A DNA stretch of 64,000 bases, taken from positions 930,001 through 994,000 of the forward strand of contig VJWM01000107.1 of assembly GCA_010909165.1 (NCBI GenBank), written 5' to 3'. Position numbers and translations under genes: made by a program. Positions 23,330 through 33,333 of this stretch are shown here, in pieces. The notes beneath the pieces are model-generated. The model did no database searches. It was given only the letters and a program-made list of their open reading frames with translations, and was not told where the DNA came from. Positions within the stretch are counted from its first letter, which is position 1. Every line of letters starts with the position of its first letter. The stretch is from Anthoceros angustus. Its lineage: Eukaryota > Streptophyta > Anthocerotopsida > Anthocerotales > Anthocerotaceae.

Positions 23330-24557
23330 GGTGTCCCTCCAAAATCACCTCCTGTCCAGCATCTGTCCCGCATCCCTCCCGGCCCCCCTGCACACAACAT
23401 TGCTCGCCATGCTCATCGCTGCTCTTCTTCCTCCTCCTCCTTCCCCCCTTCCATTCACGGCCCAGCTTCCACGACTCGCAACAAAAAAACATGCCACCGG
23501 ACCCGACCGTTGCCTCACTCCCAAGGCAAGCAAGCATGCTCACGCGCTTACTCACGAGCACATGTATGGCAGCTGCATATCTAACCAGGACTGAAACGCA
23601 CAACAACAACGCCCACCGTTCTTTACTTATCGACACTATTTTTTCACCATCAGTAATAATAAGGATACTAATTTATCGCAAAAAGTAATATTAATTTCAT
23701 ATTAATTTCATTTCATTTATGAATAGGAGCGCGGAGACTTTATAAATGATTGGAAGCCCCATCGACACCGAGGTGTTGGGAAACAACCCTACACACAGGG
23801 CTCGGCCCATTCTACATTAGCCTCTCATTTTGTACCTTGAATTCCCGCTCCTATAATGTTTTAGTCTAGAATAAGGAAGGATCTACTTATCATAGAAGTT
23901 GAAGATGTTGCACGGCTTGTATTATAGTCTACCATAAGCAAAGGGTCTACATACTTACCTCCGGAGTTGAAGATGTTGCATGCCTTACATTCGAACATGT
24001 TTTGAAAATCGTATATCCGAAACGCCCCTTGTGTTAGATGATGGATATTCGTTGCCGGAAGAAAGCCACCTTTCAAAATAGGTAGAAGGAAAGAGTTTCT
24101 TCTTGTGAGGCAGCCCACTTGAATGGAATTTTCCTAACATGGGACTTGGTACTGAACAACTCATCCAATGGTGTACCTAAGGTACTTGCACCAAGAGTAT
24201 CCACTCCCTCTAGAAGAAGCCCTATCTATGTACCAATCTAAGCGCACGATGCTTAACATCGATGTTCTTATTAATGCTTGTCCGTTTGCTCTAAGCCATG
24301 TAACAACTTTTGATAGCAAATACGAAGATCTCAATGGACTAAAGAACTAGGATGTGGTACATCGAAACTTTGTAATACCACTATCCCAATTTCATAGAGG
24401 GAATGACTAGTAGATACGTAAATAAAGATGCTGATTTTTAGGGCAGTGGTAGGTTATTAAATAGTTTGCAAATAATAGCACAAAGCTCTCAAATTACGAA
24501 AGTGATAGCTATGGTGAGCCCTTGCTAGGCTCAGCTTCCGACACTGGTTCCTGAAGG
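23330..24557. other. Intergenic between SMG8 and PPR gene 1
   Basis: 23330-23600 is the GC-rich SMG8 promoter side. 23640-23760 is AT-rich. 24120-24350 is one copy of a dispersed element (listed separately). The upstream flank of the PPR gene from about 24530 resembles that of PPR gene 2 at 38064. Confidence 0.5.
24110..24350 (+). repeat. Dispersed degenerate element, copy 1 (partner inverted at 49088-49330)
   Basis: The translation contains VYLRYLHQEYPLPLEEALSM, and the partner on the opposite strand at 49 kb gives VYLSYLHQGYPLRL. Nucleotide similarity includes the block around GGGACTTGGTACTGAACAAC. It is probably a piece of a retroelement, but I cannot assign the family. Confidence 0.55.
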
Positions 24558-27470
24558 ATGGCCACAGTGTGGCAACCGGAGCCGTTGTGGACCCAACAAA
24601 TTGGTGTGTGTACCGGGAGTGTGCTTGGGGCTCCCGCGCACCTCACTGTTGGGAGTGAACCCACGGCAAACAACCAAGCCCCCAGGTGCTGCAGTGTGAG
24701 GACACCAGCGCTTACAATTCCGGGAAAATGTGTGGGTGTGGACGGTTTTTCCACCGATGGCCGTCGCCAGGAGCAGGAGCACTTGTGGCAACAATTTTTT
24801 CTGGACCCTACTATGTGGTGGGACAACAGAGGAGATAAGAAGAGCTCCCGTTCGCCTGACTTCCGGCGTAAGTGGTCCGGCGAGGTCCTTTGGCTGAACA
24901 GCATGCTCAAGCCAGCTTGGGTTGATGAGAAGCTCGTTTATTTGGATATGCAGATGGGTCGTGATGCCTCTCCTTCGACGTCGAGCTCTCCGGATGAGCC
25001 TGAACCTGGCAGGCGTGCAGGATCGGAAATGGGCGTTGTGACGGCTGTAACCGTGCGCACTTTATGTCGGCAGGGGAAGCTCTCTGAGGCCGTTGGAGCC
25101 CTGGAATGTCTGGTGCTGCCAGATTGTGCTGTTTCGCAGTCCCTGTTGTACAACGTTCTGAAACTCTGCGCAGCTAAGAAGGATCTGGTTGTGGGGCGAC
25201 GAGTTCATGATCTCATTGTCAAACTTGGGTACGAGTCGAATGTATTTTTGGGAAGCCATGTCTTGCGCATGTATGCATGTGGAGGTAGGCTGCAGGAGGC
25301 CATGGATGTGTTCACCAGGGTGGGGAAACCAGATGTCTTCATGTGGTTTTCCATAATTTCTGCCCATGCTAAGCACGGGAAACCTAATGAGGCCATACGA
25401 CTGTACCATGAGATGCGCAGGTCAGGGGTGAAGGCGGATGCTCATGTCTTTGTAGCTGCCCTTCAAGCATGTGCATTTGCTGCCGACTTGGAATCTGGCC
25501 GAAAAGTGCACTGTGATGTGTTGCACAGTGGCATTCCCCCTGACTTGTTTGTCGGAAACTGCCTGGTGGACATGTATGCAAAATGTGGTGAACTGGGGGA
25601 TGCACGCCAGGTTTTTGAAAGCTTGGCCAGAAAGGATGTGGTGACTTGGACATCGCTGATTGCTGGGTATGCCCAGCAAGGGCTCGGACATGAGGCACTT
25701 GTTGTGTATGGACAAATGGAGCAGGAGGGCCTGATCGTGGCTAACCATGTTACTTTTGCTTGCCTTCTGAAGGCCTGTGCACTCGCTGGTGCCTTACAGA
25801 TGGGCAGGCATCTGCACTCACAGATTGTAGAACGAGGACAGCTAGATAATATATTGGTGGGCAACTGCCTGGTGGACATGTATGCAAAATGTGGTGAACT
25901 GAAAGATGCACGCCAGGTTTTTGACAGCTTGGCCACAAAGGATGTGGTGACATGGAATGTCCTGATACCTGGGTATGCGCAGCAAGGACTCGGCCAAGAG
26001 GCACTTATTGTGTATGGACAAATGGAGGAGGCGGGCGTCGTTTTGGCTGACGATGTTACTTTTACTGGCCTTCTGAAGGCCTGTGGGAGCACTGGTGCCT
26101 TACAGAAGGGCAGGCAGCTGCACTCCCTGATTGTTGAAAGAGGATTGCTGGATGATGTAGTGGTAGGCACCTGTCTAGTGGACATGTATGCAAAATGTGG
26201 TGAACTGGAAGATGCACGCCAGGTTTTTGACAGCCTGGCCACAAAGAATGTGGTGACATGGAATGCCCTCATTGCTGGGTATGCACAGCAAGGACTCGGC
26301 GAAGAGGCGCTTGTTGTGTATAGACAAATGGAGGAGGCGGGCCTCATTTTGGCTGACAATGTTACTTTTGCGTGCCTTCTGAAGGCTTGTGGAAACACAG
26401 GTGCCATACAAGAGGGCAGGCAGCTGCACTTGCAGATTATCAAAAGAGGACTGCTGGATAACGTAGTGCTGTGCACCGGCCTTGTAGACATGTATGCAAA
26501 ATGTGGTGAATTGGAAGATGCACGCCAAGTTTTTGACAGCATGAACACAAAGAATGTGGTGACATGGACCGCCTTAATATCAGGGTATGGTACTTGTGAT
26601 GAAGGTCGCAAGGCACTGGCTTGTTTTGAGGAGATGTTATTTGCGGGTATCCAACCTAATGATGCTACATTTACTTGCCTTTTAGTAGCATGCAGTCATG
26701 AGGGTCTGGTCCATGAGGGTCGCAGGTACTTTGATTCCATGGATGAACAGCATGGCATCAAACCTACTCTTGACCACTACAATTGTATGATTGATCTTCT
26801 TGGGCGTGCAGGCCATTTAGATGAGGCTGAGAAGATGCTGTTGTCATGTGAGGACCAAAGTAATCTGGTGGGCTTGACGTCTTTGTTAAATGCCTGCAAA
26901 AGTCACGGGGATATAGACAGGGCGATCCGGTGTTTTGAAAGCATTGTTAGGCTGGACCCTCAAAGGGCGTCTGCGTATGTGCTCATGGCCAATGCCTACG
27001 CAGATGCAGGTAGGTGGGGCGAGGTAGACAGGATTGAAACACAGAGAATGGTAGCAGGAGCTAACAAGAAACCTGCAGTAGCAACCATTGAGGTGAATAA
27101 GCAGGTACACAGATTTCTGGTGGGAGAAAGGAGAGAGGATATTGCTCTTAAGGTAGAGAGCACGAATGCACGTGTGAAGCAGGAAGGAGGCCACGTACCG
27201 CACACAAAGCTGGTGTTGAGGCCACTGTGTGAGGAGGAAAAGGAAGATGCGCTTTGTGGGCATGCTGAGAAACTGGCTCTGGCGTTCGGTCTCTTGAACA
27301 CTCCGAGTGGGACACCTCTGGTTGTAACGAAGAATCTACGCATGTGCAGTGACTGCCACAGTTCCACGGAGATCATGTCAAGGCTTGAACAGAGAGACAT
27401 TGTTGTAAGGGATGGGTACCGGGTACATCGATTCGCAGCTGGTTGTTGCAGTTGTAAGGGTCGATCGTGA
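24558..27470 (+). CDS. PPR protein, PLS class with DYW:KP domain and N-terminal OSB-like PDF motif (gene 1)
   Basis: 970 residues, single exon, ATG at 24558. PPR proteins bind organelle RNA base by base; the DYW:KP class is linked to U-to-C RNA editing. Residues 75-123 form a motif (LWQQFFLDPTMWWDNR, SPDFRRKWSGEVLWLN, KPAWV) that matches the PDF motif of plant organellar ssDNA-binding OSB proteins. PLS-type PPRs fill about 190-760. They include three consecutive 102-residue units at 359-460, 461-562 and 563-664. E/E+ motifs follow, then a KP box (KKPAVATIEV, 837-846) where DYW proteins have an EPG-type box. The deaminase motif is H902-A-E904 ... C930-x2-C933. The C terminus is HRF...CCSCKGRS instead of DYW. 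The N-terminal 50 residues are a weak targeting peptide compared with gene 2. The stop lies 133 bp from the convergent RAD7-like stop. Confidence 0.95.
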   Translation: MATVWQPEPLWTQQIGVCTGSVLGAPAHLTVGSEPTANNQAPRCCSVRTPALTIPGKCVGVDGFSTDGRRQEQEHLWQQFFLDPTMWWDNRGDKKSSRSPDFRRKWSGEVLWLNSMLKPAWVDEKLVYLDMQMGRDASPSTSSSPDEPEPGRRAGSEMGVVTAVTVRTLCRQGKLSEAVGALECLVLPDCAVSQSLLYNVLKLCAAKKDLVVGRRVHDLIVKLGYESNVFLGSHVLRMYACGGRLQEAMDVFTRVGKPDVFMWFSIISAHAKHGKPNEAIRLYHEMRRSGVKADAHVFVAALQACAFAADLESGRKVHCDVLHSGIPPDLFVGNCLVDMYAKCGELGDARQVFESLARKDVVTWTSLIAGYAQQGLGHEALVVYGQMEQEGLIVANHVTFACLLKACALAGALQMGRHLHSQIVERGQLDNILVGNCLVDMYAKCGELKDARQVFDSLATKDVVTWNVLIPGYAQQGLGQEALIVYGQMEEAGVVLADDVTFTGLLKACGSTGALQKGRQLHSLIVERGLLDDVVVGTCLVDMYAKCGELEDARQVFDSLATKNVVTWNALIAGYAQQGLGEEALVVYRQMEEAGLILADNVTFACLLKACGNTGAIQEGRQLHLQIIKRGLLDNVVLCTGLVDMYAKCGELEDARQVFDSMNTKNVVTWTALISGYGTCDEGRKALACFEEMLFAGIQPNDATFTCLLVACSHEGLVHEGRRYFDSMDEQHGIKPTLDHYNCMIDLLGRAGHLDEAEKMLLSCEDQSNLVGLTSLLNACKSHGDIDRAIRCFESIVRLDPQRASAYVLMANAYADAGRWGEVDRIETQRMVAGANKKPAVATIEVNKQVHRFLVGERREDIALKVESTNARVKQEGGHVPHTKLVLRPLCEEEKEDALCGHAEKLALAFGLLNTPSGTPLVVTKNLRMCSDCHSSTEIMSRLEQRDIVVRDGYRVHRFAAGCCSCKGRS

Positions 27471-27603
27471 GAATAATGGAGTAGCCAGTGCTCGAGTGTC
27501 TACGGCTCGAAGAAACTATTGGCTCGTGGGAAATGCTGGGCATCTACCCTGTTCTTTTCACATTCGATATCATACTACACTGAAGGCCGTTCGAGATGAG
27601 GCT

Positions 27604-28935
27604 CTACCGAACAAGGCGGAGCCTGGAGTTGGAGTGGCCGTTAGTGAAGACATGTGTCACTTGATTGCACCCATACAGGGTAAGCTTTGTAAGCTGGTGG
27701 CACGAATCTGCAAGAAAACCAAGGCATTCATCGGTCATGCTGCGACACCAAGAGATATCCAGCTCTTCCAGCGAGCCCCCGCAATGTGTGGCAAGGGCCT
27801 GCAAAACTTGGTCCCCTGCCTGTTCTATTCCTTGCAAAGACAGTTGCTTGAGGCTGCCACGTAAAGAGGTGACAAGACAAGCCAAAGCCTCATCACTGAA
27901 ATTACCTCTCTCCAAAGAGAGCTTCTCAAAGCTTACTTCCCGGTTCACCATAGCTTCCAACGATGCATCTGTGAGGCGATTCAGATTATTCAGATTCAAG
28001 ACTTTGAGGCCGGGGCACTTGGCGACAACTGCCCTAACGGCTTCATCCGTCAGCTCGTTACAGCTGTCAAGTTCCAGCTCCGTCAAGTTCACTCCCCAAC
28101 ACGCCAGCACCACCTGTACCACCGCATCTGCCACCCCTCCGATGTGTGACAATGCAAGTCGCCGAAGTCTAGGCATCTTGGAGGAGGATAAGGGCAGATT
28201 CCCCGGGTTTAGCTGACCACATCCCTCCAAGGATAGCGATTCCAACTTGGATCCTACGAGTTGGAATGCTCTCTTGACGCCAAACTCGGTAATTGAAAAA
28301 CACTGCCGCAGCTCTAAGCATGTGAGCTCCTTGAAAGACTGCACCAATCTTATCAGTCTCTCGTCCGTCAGCCTGTGCGCAGTCTGCAAAGATAGGGTTC
28401 GGAGCACAGGAAACCCCGGCTTCTGTTTGACGCAATTGACAAACTTATCGGACACCATAAGGCCGCAACCGCCGAGCTTCAGAATTCGCAGCTTCTCAGT
28501 CGACATGCTTTGGAATGCTCTGCAGAAGTCATCCTCATCAATACCAGAACAATCAGGTACAACCAGCTCCGTTAACTCCTGCCCGGAAACAAGAAGCGAC
28601 ATCACCCTCCCGCTCATCTTCCTCAACGCACACAGCCTGGTGCACAGCTTCGTCCTGGACTCTCCGGCCAAATTCCGAAAGTCATAGACGTCATCTATGT
28701 ATTTACACAGAACCTCCAACGCCATGGCATGAAGTGACGGCCGCTCTCTTGTCAAATCTACGAAGCTCTCGCTTCTCGACGGCTCCCAGAGATGCCTACC
28801 CTGCACCTTGCGCTGCTCAGCAGTGGCCGCTTGTGCCCTCACCCACGCTAAGGCCTCAGAAAACGGCGACAGTGCCGGCTCTCCTCCATCCTTAATCTGG
28901 TAATGAGCCTTCAGGCTCAAGGGCGAGCTCCTCAT
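27604..28935 (-). CDS. RAD7/rhp7-like leucine-rich repeat protein (complete)
   Basis: 443 residues, single exon, ATG at 28935. The N-terminal part (PSLHAMALEVLCKYIDDV, then KLCTRLCALRKMSGRVMSLL) and ELVVPDCSGIDEDDFCRAF follow the layout of plant rhp7/RAD7-like proteins. LRRs of the CC/AMN1 type fill about 140-435, and it ends LTLYGCNQVTHVFTNGHSN. In yeast Rad7 works with Rad16 in global-genome nucleotide excision repair; a similar nuclear role here is inferred. It is the intact member of a local family: a partial gene at 1-480 and decayed copies at 36165-37570, 43255-43400 and 44419-45357. Its downstream flank (27480-27645) is conserved next to the copy at 36090-36215. Confidence 0.88.
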   Translation of the reverse strand: MRSSPLSLKAHYQIKDGGEPALSPFSEALAWVRAQAATAEQRKVQGRHLWEPSRSESFVDLTRERPSLHAMALEVLCKYIDDVYDFRNLAGESRTKLCTRLCALRKMSGRVMSLLVSGQELTELVVPDCSGIDEDDFCRAFQSMSTEKLRILKLGGCGLMVSDKFVNCVKQKPGFPVLRTLSLQTAHRLTDERLIRLVQSFKELTCLELRQCFSITEFGVKRAFQLVGSKLESLSLEGCGQLNPGNLPLSSSKMPRLRRLALSHIGGVADAVVQVVLACWGVNLTELELDSCNELTDEAVRAVVAKCPGLKVLNLNNLNRLTDASLEAMVNREVSFEKLSLERGNFSDEALACLVTSLRGSLKQLSLQGIEQAGDQVLQALATHCGGSLEELDISWCRSMTDECLGFLADSCHQLTKLTLYGCNQVTHVFTNGHSNSRLRLVR

Positions 28936-30149
28936 AGCTGTGTTGGCCTTTTCTGGCCTTCATTTTTTCCTTTGTAGGTCGAGGCTGCTTTCTCCACGGA
29001 AGATAGAATCCGACTCTTCTGAGTCTCTCGTATCACCTCCTCTCGCCGGGTAGCCTTTCCGGCTCTTCACTTCCGCGTCCGTCATCGCAAATGTTTCACA
29101 TTTCGAGACGTTTGTTTGACATTTCGAAACGGATGAAGTTGAGAAGGCCCGGGAGTGAGACACGGACTGAAGGGCTTCATAATTTCTCTCATCTTCCCAT
29201 TCCAATCGCGATGTACGTAGAGGATGAATGCCACGGCCAGGGGACGGATGGATCCAGCAATGTAGTAGAGGGTGCATGTCAGGGCAATGGGGACGGATCG
29301 ATACAGCAATGTGCGTAGAGTGCATGTGAGGGTCTGGGGACGGACGGATTCGGGTGAGACTGCCAGCGGGATAGAGGATACAGTTGTCATCCCCGAATGG
29401 GCAGGCACTCTTCGTTGCGCTTGTAAGGGAGCTGAGCTTTCTGGACATTTCTCGGCTGATCTGGCGAAATTGAAGTTGGATTTGACAAAAGTGGCTGACA
29501 TTGGATCCCAGGACTAGTAGGATGAGTGCTGCAAAATGAAACGGGTTGTCAAGAAAGTGAGGACGCTAGTGAGACGTGCCATAGCCCTGACTACTAGGAG
29601 GGAGGTAGCTCTCCCCGGATCCGTGCGTTGCCCCTAATGTATGATCCTGTTTTACTGAAGACATCGCAGATCACGGGAAATTCGCAAAATTTGTGGGCAC
29701 CGGTAGGTGTGTACTCAGTCCCGCTCATCGATCCTGAGATCGATTCTGCAACAGTCTCGAACACAGCAGTGTTTCAAATGGCCTCTGCCATCCGCCAACC
29801 CAAACGCTCTCGTGATGACGTAGCCTTACAGGCTGCATATACTCTTCGGGTATCCATGGAAAAAGCACATACATAGAATAAGGTAAAATATTTTCTTGTT
29901 TACAACTTATAAAAACTTATTTTCTTTATAAAAAATATTAATATTTAAAAAAAATAAAAAAGTTTTATTTTTGGATGATTGTAATGTATAATAATTACTA
30001 TCGAACCCCGTTTAGGAGTGATATGGTAGTCGAGAGTTCATTGAAAATACTTTCCATGTGGTAGAGTACTTTTCGGTTACATAGTCAAGAGTTCATTGTA
30101 ACTCTTTGGTAAAGTACTCTTTCGGATAGTAAAGTATTCTCCAGTTAGA
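28936..30149. other. Intergenic; no recognised gene
   Basis: 28936-29100 is the RAD7-like promoter side. 29220-29350 holds imperfect repeats of a GGGGACGGA...CAGCAATGT unit. An ORF at 29628-29876 (+), containing LLKTSQITGNSQNLWAPVG, is not recognised. 29880-30140 is AT-rich. Confidence 0.45.
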
Positions 30150-31241
30150 TCAGCTGTTAGGGATTTGAAGGTGGCATAACAGTTCAGTATATAGAACATT
30201 CACCTCATTTGGATCTTCGTTTTCAATAAAACTATCGCCCCACTCTTGTATAATACGTCGAATCCTTCTGTATGACACGACATCCATATTTCTTCTTCCT
30301 AACATAATCTCATTGATGATTTGAAGATCATTTTCCAATATCAAACTACTACGAATTTGAAGGTGATATAACAGCTCAGTATATAGGAGATTCCTTTCAT
30401 TTAAGTCTTCGTTTTCAATAAAATTATCCCCCAATTCGTGTATAATATGTTGAATCATGCGATATGATATTACATCCATATTTCTTCTTCCTAACATAAT
30501 GTCATTGATAATTTGAAGTTCATTTTCCAATACCAAACTACTACGAATTTGAAGGTGATATAATAGCTCAGTATATAGAAGATCTCTCTCATGTGGATCT
30601 TCATTTTCAATAAAATTATCTGCCCGTTCTTGTATAATATGTCGAATTCTCCGATACGATACTAAGTCCATATTTCTTCTTCCCAGTAAAATGTTATTGA
30701 TCATTTGAAGATCATTTTCTAATATCACTCTACTACGGATTTGAAAAAATGTATTAAGGGTGTATGTTAGGTAGGTATATAGATCATCACTCTCGTTTCC
30801 GTTTCCGTCTTGGTTTTGAATAAAATTATTTTCCCATTCCACTACAATTTCTAGGATCCTCTCGAATGACTCTAAATTCATATTTCTTCTTCCCAGCAAA
30901 ATATCATTAATCATTTGAAGATCATTTTCCGATATCAAGCTGCTATAGATTTGAAAAGTGGAAGGTGCTTCATCCTCTACATAGTGCTGTATCTCAGCCC
31001 TACAAAGTGGGCATGTGATTGGGCGAAAACTGTTCAACCATGGGTTTAGACAATTTTTGTGATATGTGTGAGAACATATATCTATTTTAGTGATCTCTTC
31101 ACCTAACATTATGGTTTCCATACAAATTACACAAATTATTTCATTACATTCACTTTGATAAATACTTATAGATAAATTTCCATGTTTGACACTTGTAGAT
31201 GGATTACTATCATAAATCACAACAATGACCCTAGAATCCAT
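30150..31241 (-). CDS. RING-H2 finger protein with four tandem 64-residue repeats
   Basis: 363 residues, single exon, ATG at 31241. The RING-H2 zinc finger uses C37, C40, C56, H58, H61, C64, C77 and C80 (CVIC...CSHTYHKNC...CPLC), the pattern of ATL-like ubiquitin E3 ligases; an E3 role is inferred. Residues 97-358 are four direct repeats: 97-166 (70 residues, with a short insertion), 167-230, 231-294 and 295-358 (each exactly 64). Each carries LEN(D/E)LQ(M/I)IN, LLGRRNMD or MLGRRNMD, a SYRRI-like helix, NFIENEDP and LLYTELLYHLQI. The repeats are acidic and predicted helical, and match no domain I know. There is no signal peptide or membrane segment. The 5' half and upstream DNA are tandemly duplicated, leaving a truncated copy at 33046-33333. 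Confidence 0.85.
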   Translation of the reverse strand: MDSRVIVVIYDSNPSTSVKHGNLSISIYQSECNEIICVICMETIMLGEEITKIDICSHTYHKNCLNPWLNSFRPITCPLCRAEIQHYVEDEAPSTFQIYSSLISENDLQMINDILLGRRNMNLESFERILEIVVEWENNFIQNQDGNGNESDDLYTYLTYTLNTFFQIRSRVILENDLQMINNILLGRRNMDLVSYRRIRHIIQERADNFIENEDPHERDLLYTELLYHLQIRSSLVLENELQIINDIMLGRRNMDVISYRMIQHIIHELGDNFIENEDLNERNLLYTELLYHLQIRSSLILENDLQIINEIMLGRRNMDVVSYRRIRRIIQEWGDSFIENEDPNEVNVLYTELLCHLQIPNS

Positions 31242-33050
31242 AACATAAAGTAGTTTTTGATAGCTATATATTTTATAGAGATCTTACCGATTTAAAACAA
31301 TAAGTTCTTCTATACAAAATACTAAGTTCTTCAAATGCAAATTTCATCCCCTCTCACCACCTTAGCCCGCCTTCCTCTTCACCCTCCCTTCAATTACAAT
31401 ATCTTAAAACCGTAGAGGACCAAAATAATGAAGTCTTAGAAGATTAATCTGATCAATGTAATAAAGCATTAAAGGGCTCATATAATAAAGTCTTATAGGT
31501 CTAATAGTATAAAGTCTTAGATGTTTCAATATCGTATAGCTTGAGAGACCTAATATGATAAAGCTAATGACTTGTAGAACACCTTCTCCAAGCGCAGCTC
31601 TTTATTCACAAAGTACACAACAAAGTCTGGCTTGTAGAACACCTTCTCTGAGCACTAGCTTTATTCACAAAGTCTGGTCATCTACCAACATTTGCATATG
31701 ACATTAGTACTCAAAGACAAGCTTGGCTGTTCTCCACAGCTCTCATGACAGAGCATAAAATAATTCGGGAGCTCTTAGATAGCCCTTATATATCCGTAGA
31801 TTGGCTCCAACTTAGTAGATGCTAACCTCGGGGAACTCTTATGGACCACTAATTTATGATAGTTCCTCTCTAGGCAGCTTTTCTTTAGTGGCTCCAACGA
31901 CTCTCTCTAGAAGATGGATGCATACGACTCCTCTCTAGGAGATGGATGCATACGACCACGCTCAGTTTGATACATGGAGCTTGAATGCATGTGACCATTC
32001 TCAATTCAATACATGCAGCTTGCATGCATTTGACCACTCTCAGTTCAATGCATGCATCTTGAATGCATGCCACCACTCAATTCAATAAATACATCTTCTT
32101 AAGAGGGTTAGCTCATGATCGTTTTTATCTATTTCTTTATTTATATTTTAATATTTTTTCACCATTACTTATTACTCTCTCTTTGGTAAAGAAAGTCACA
32201 ATCCTCGATGAGTCCTCCCGTAAAAGAGTGACATCCGGACATGTGAAGTTCCCCATACATGAGTTCGTTGGAACTCCCGCAGTCTCCCGTGCATCGATTA
32301 CTAGGATGGGGTGCCACCCATCCACTATTTCACATATTATAGGCCACTTGTTATAAAAGCTCTACGGGTTACTTCTCAATGAAATCATGCATGAGCATAC
32401 TTATTTTAAGAGCCCGCTCTACAAGATTACTTTTGAATGAAATCATGTGAATCATGCATTTGTCCCACTTGTTATAAAAGCTCTATGGGGTTACTTCTCA
32501 ATGAATCATGCGACAACCGCTACTTATTTTAAGAACGCTCTGGGATTACTTTTGAATGAAATCATGAATCATGCATTTGTCCCATGCCATCTATTGTAAG
32601 AGCTTTACTCATGCGTTGTCACGCCACCTATTGTAAGAGCTCTACGGGCTACTTCTAAATGAAACTTTGATATATGTATGAAGTCTCTGCGATAAAAAAC
32701 ATACATTTGTCCCATCTATTGTAAGAGCTCTACTCATGCTTCACGCCACCTTTTGTAAGAGCTCTACGGGCTACTTCTAAATGAAACTTTGATATATGTA
32801 TGAAGTCTCAAATCACGATAAAAAAACTAAACTATCCTCGGTGACACAAGTGTAAGGCGGGACTATCCGAGATACTTGCTCCAAATCTTCAAGTGAAATC
32901 AAGGAGGATATCTTACAAAACCACAAAGCTTTACTAGATCCTTGCTACAAATCTTCAAGTAATATCAAGCAAATCTTCAAGTAAAATCTAGGAGGATCTA
33001 CAAAACCCCAAAGCTTCACTAGATTCTTGTTCCACAAAAGCATGTTCAGA
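30956..33050. repeat. Tandem segmental duplication, copy A
   Basis: Starts in the middle of the RING gene (after codon ~96) and runs through its 5' flank to 33050. Copy B (33051-35225) repeats it in the same order. Copy A lacks several short C/G-containing segments that copy B keeps, such as the CGCTTGTGACAACCCCACG block. Inside are shorter repeats: a GTAGAACACCTTCTC pair (31570-31690), GATGGATGCATACGAC pairs (31910-31960), and a series of AAGAGCTCTACGGG units (32340-32800). Confidence 0.93.
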
Positions 33051-33333
33051 AAGTGGAAGGTGCTTCATCCTCTACATAGTGTATCTCAGCCCTACAAAGT
33101 GGGCATGTGATTGGGCGAAAACTGTTCAACCATGGGTTTAGACAATTTTTGTGATATGTGTGAGAACATATATCTATTTTAGTGATCTCTTCACCTAACA
33201 TTATGGTTTCCATACAAATTACACAAATTATTTCATTACATTCACTTTGATAAATACTTATAGATAAATTTCCATGTTTGACACTTGTAGATGGATTACT
33301 ATCATCGTCAACAACAATGACCCTAGAATCCAT
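33046..33333 (-). pseudogene. Truncated duplicate of the RING-H2 gene (RING only)
   Basis: 95 residues, ATG at 33333. The whole RING-H2 finger is kept, with a change of IY to DD near the N terminus and loss of one residue before HYVED. At the duplication junction the frame hits a stop just after EAPSTF, so none of the 64-residue repeats remain. It could still make a small RING protein, but truncation by the duplication makes a relic more likely. Its 5' flank is a copy of the parental promoter region. Confidence 0.75.

Noticed and set aside
25463-26611. 382-codon minus-strand ORF
   Set aside because: Antisense shadow of the repeated PPR units; its internal repetition mirrors the 306 bp units.
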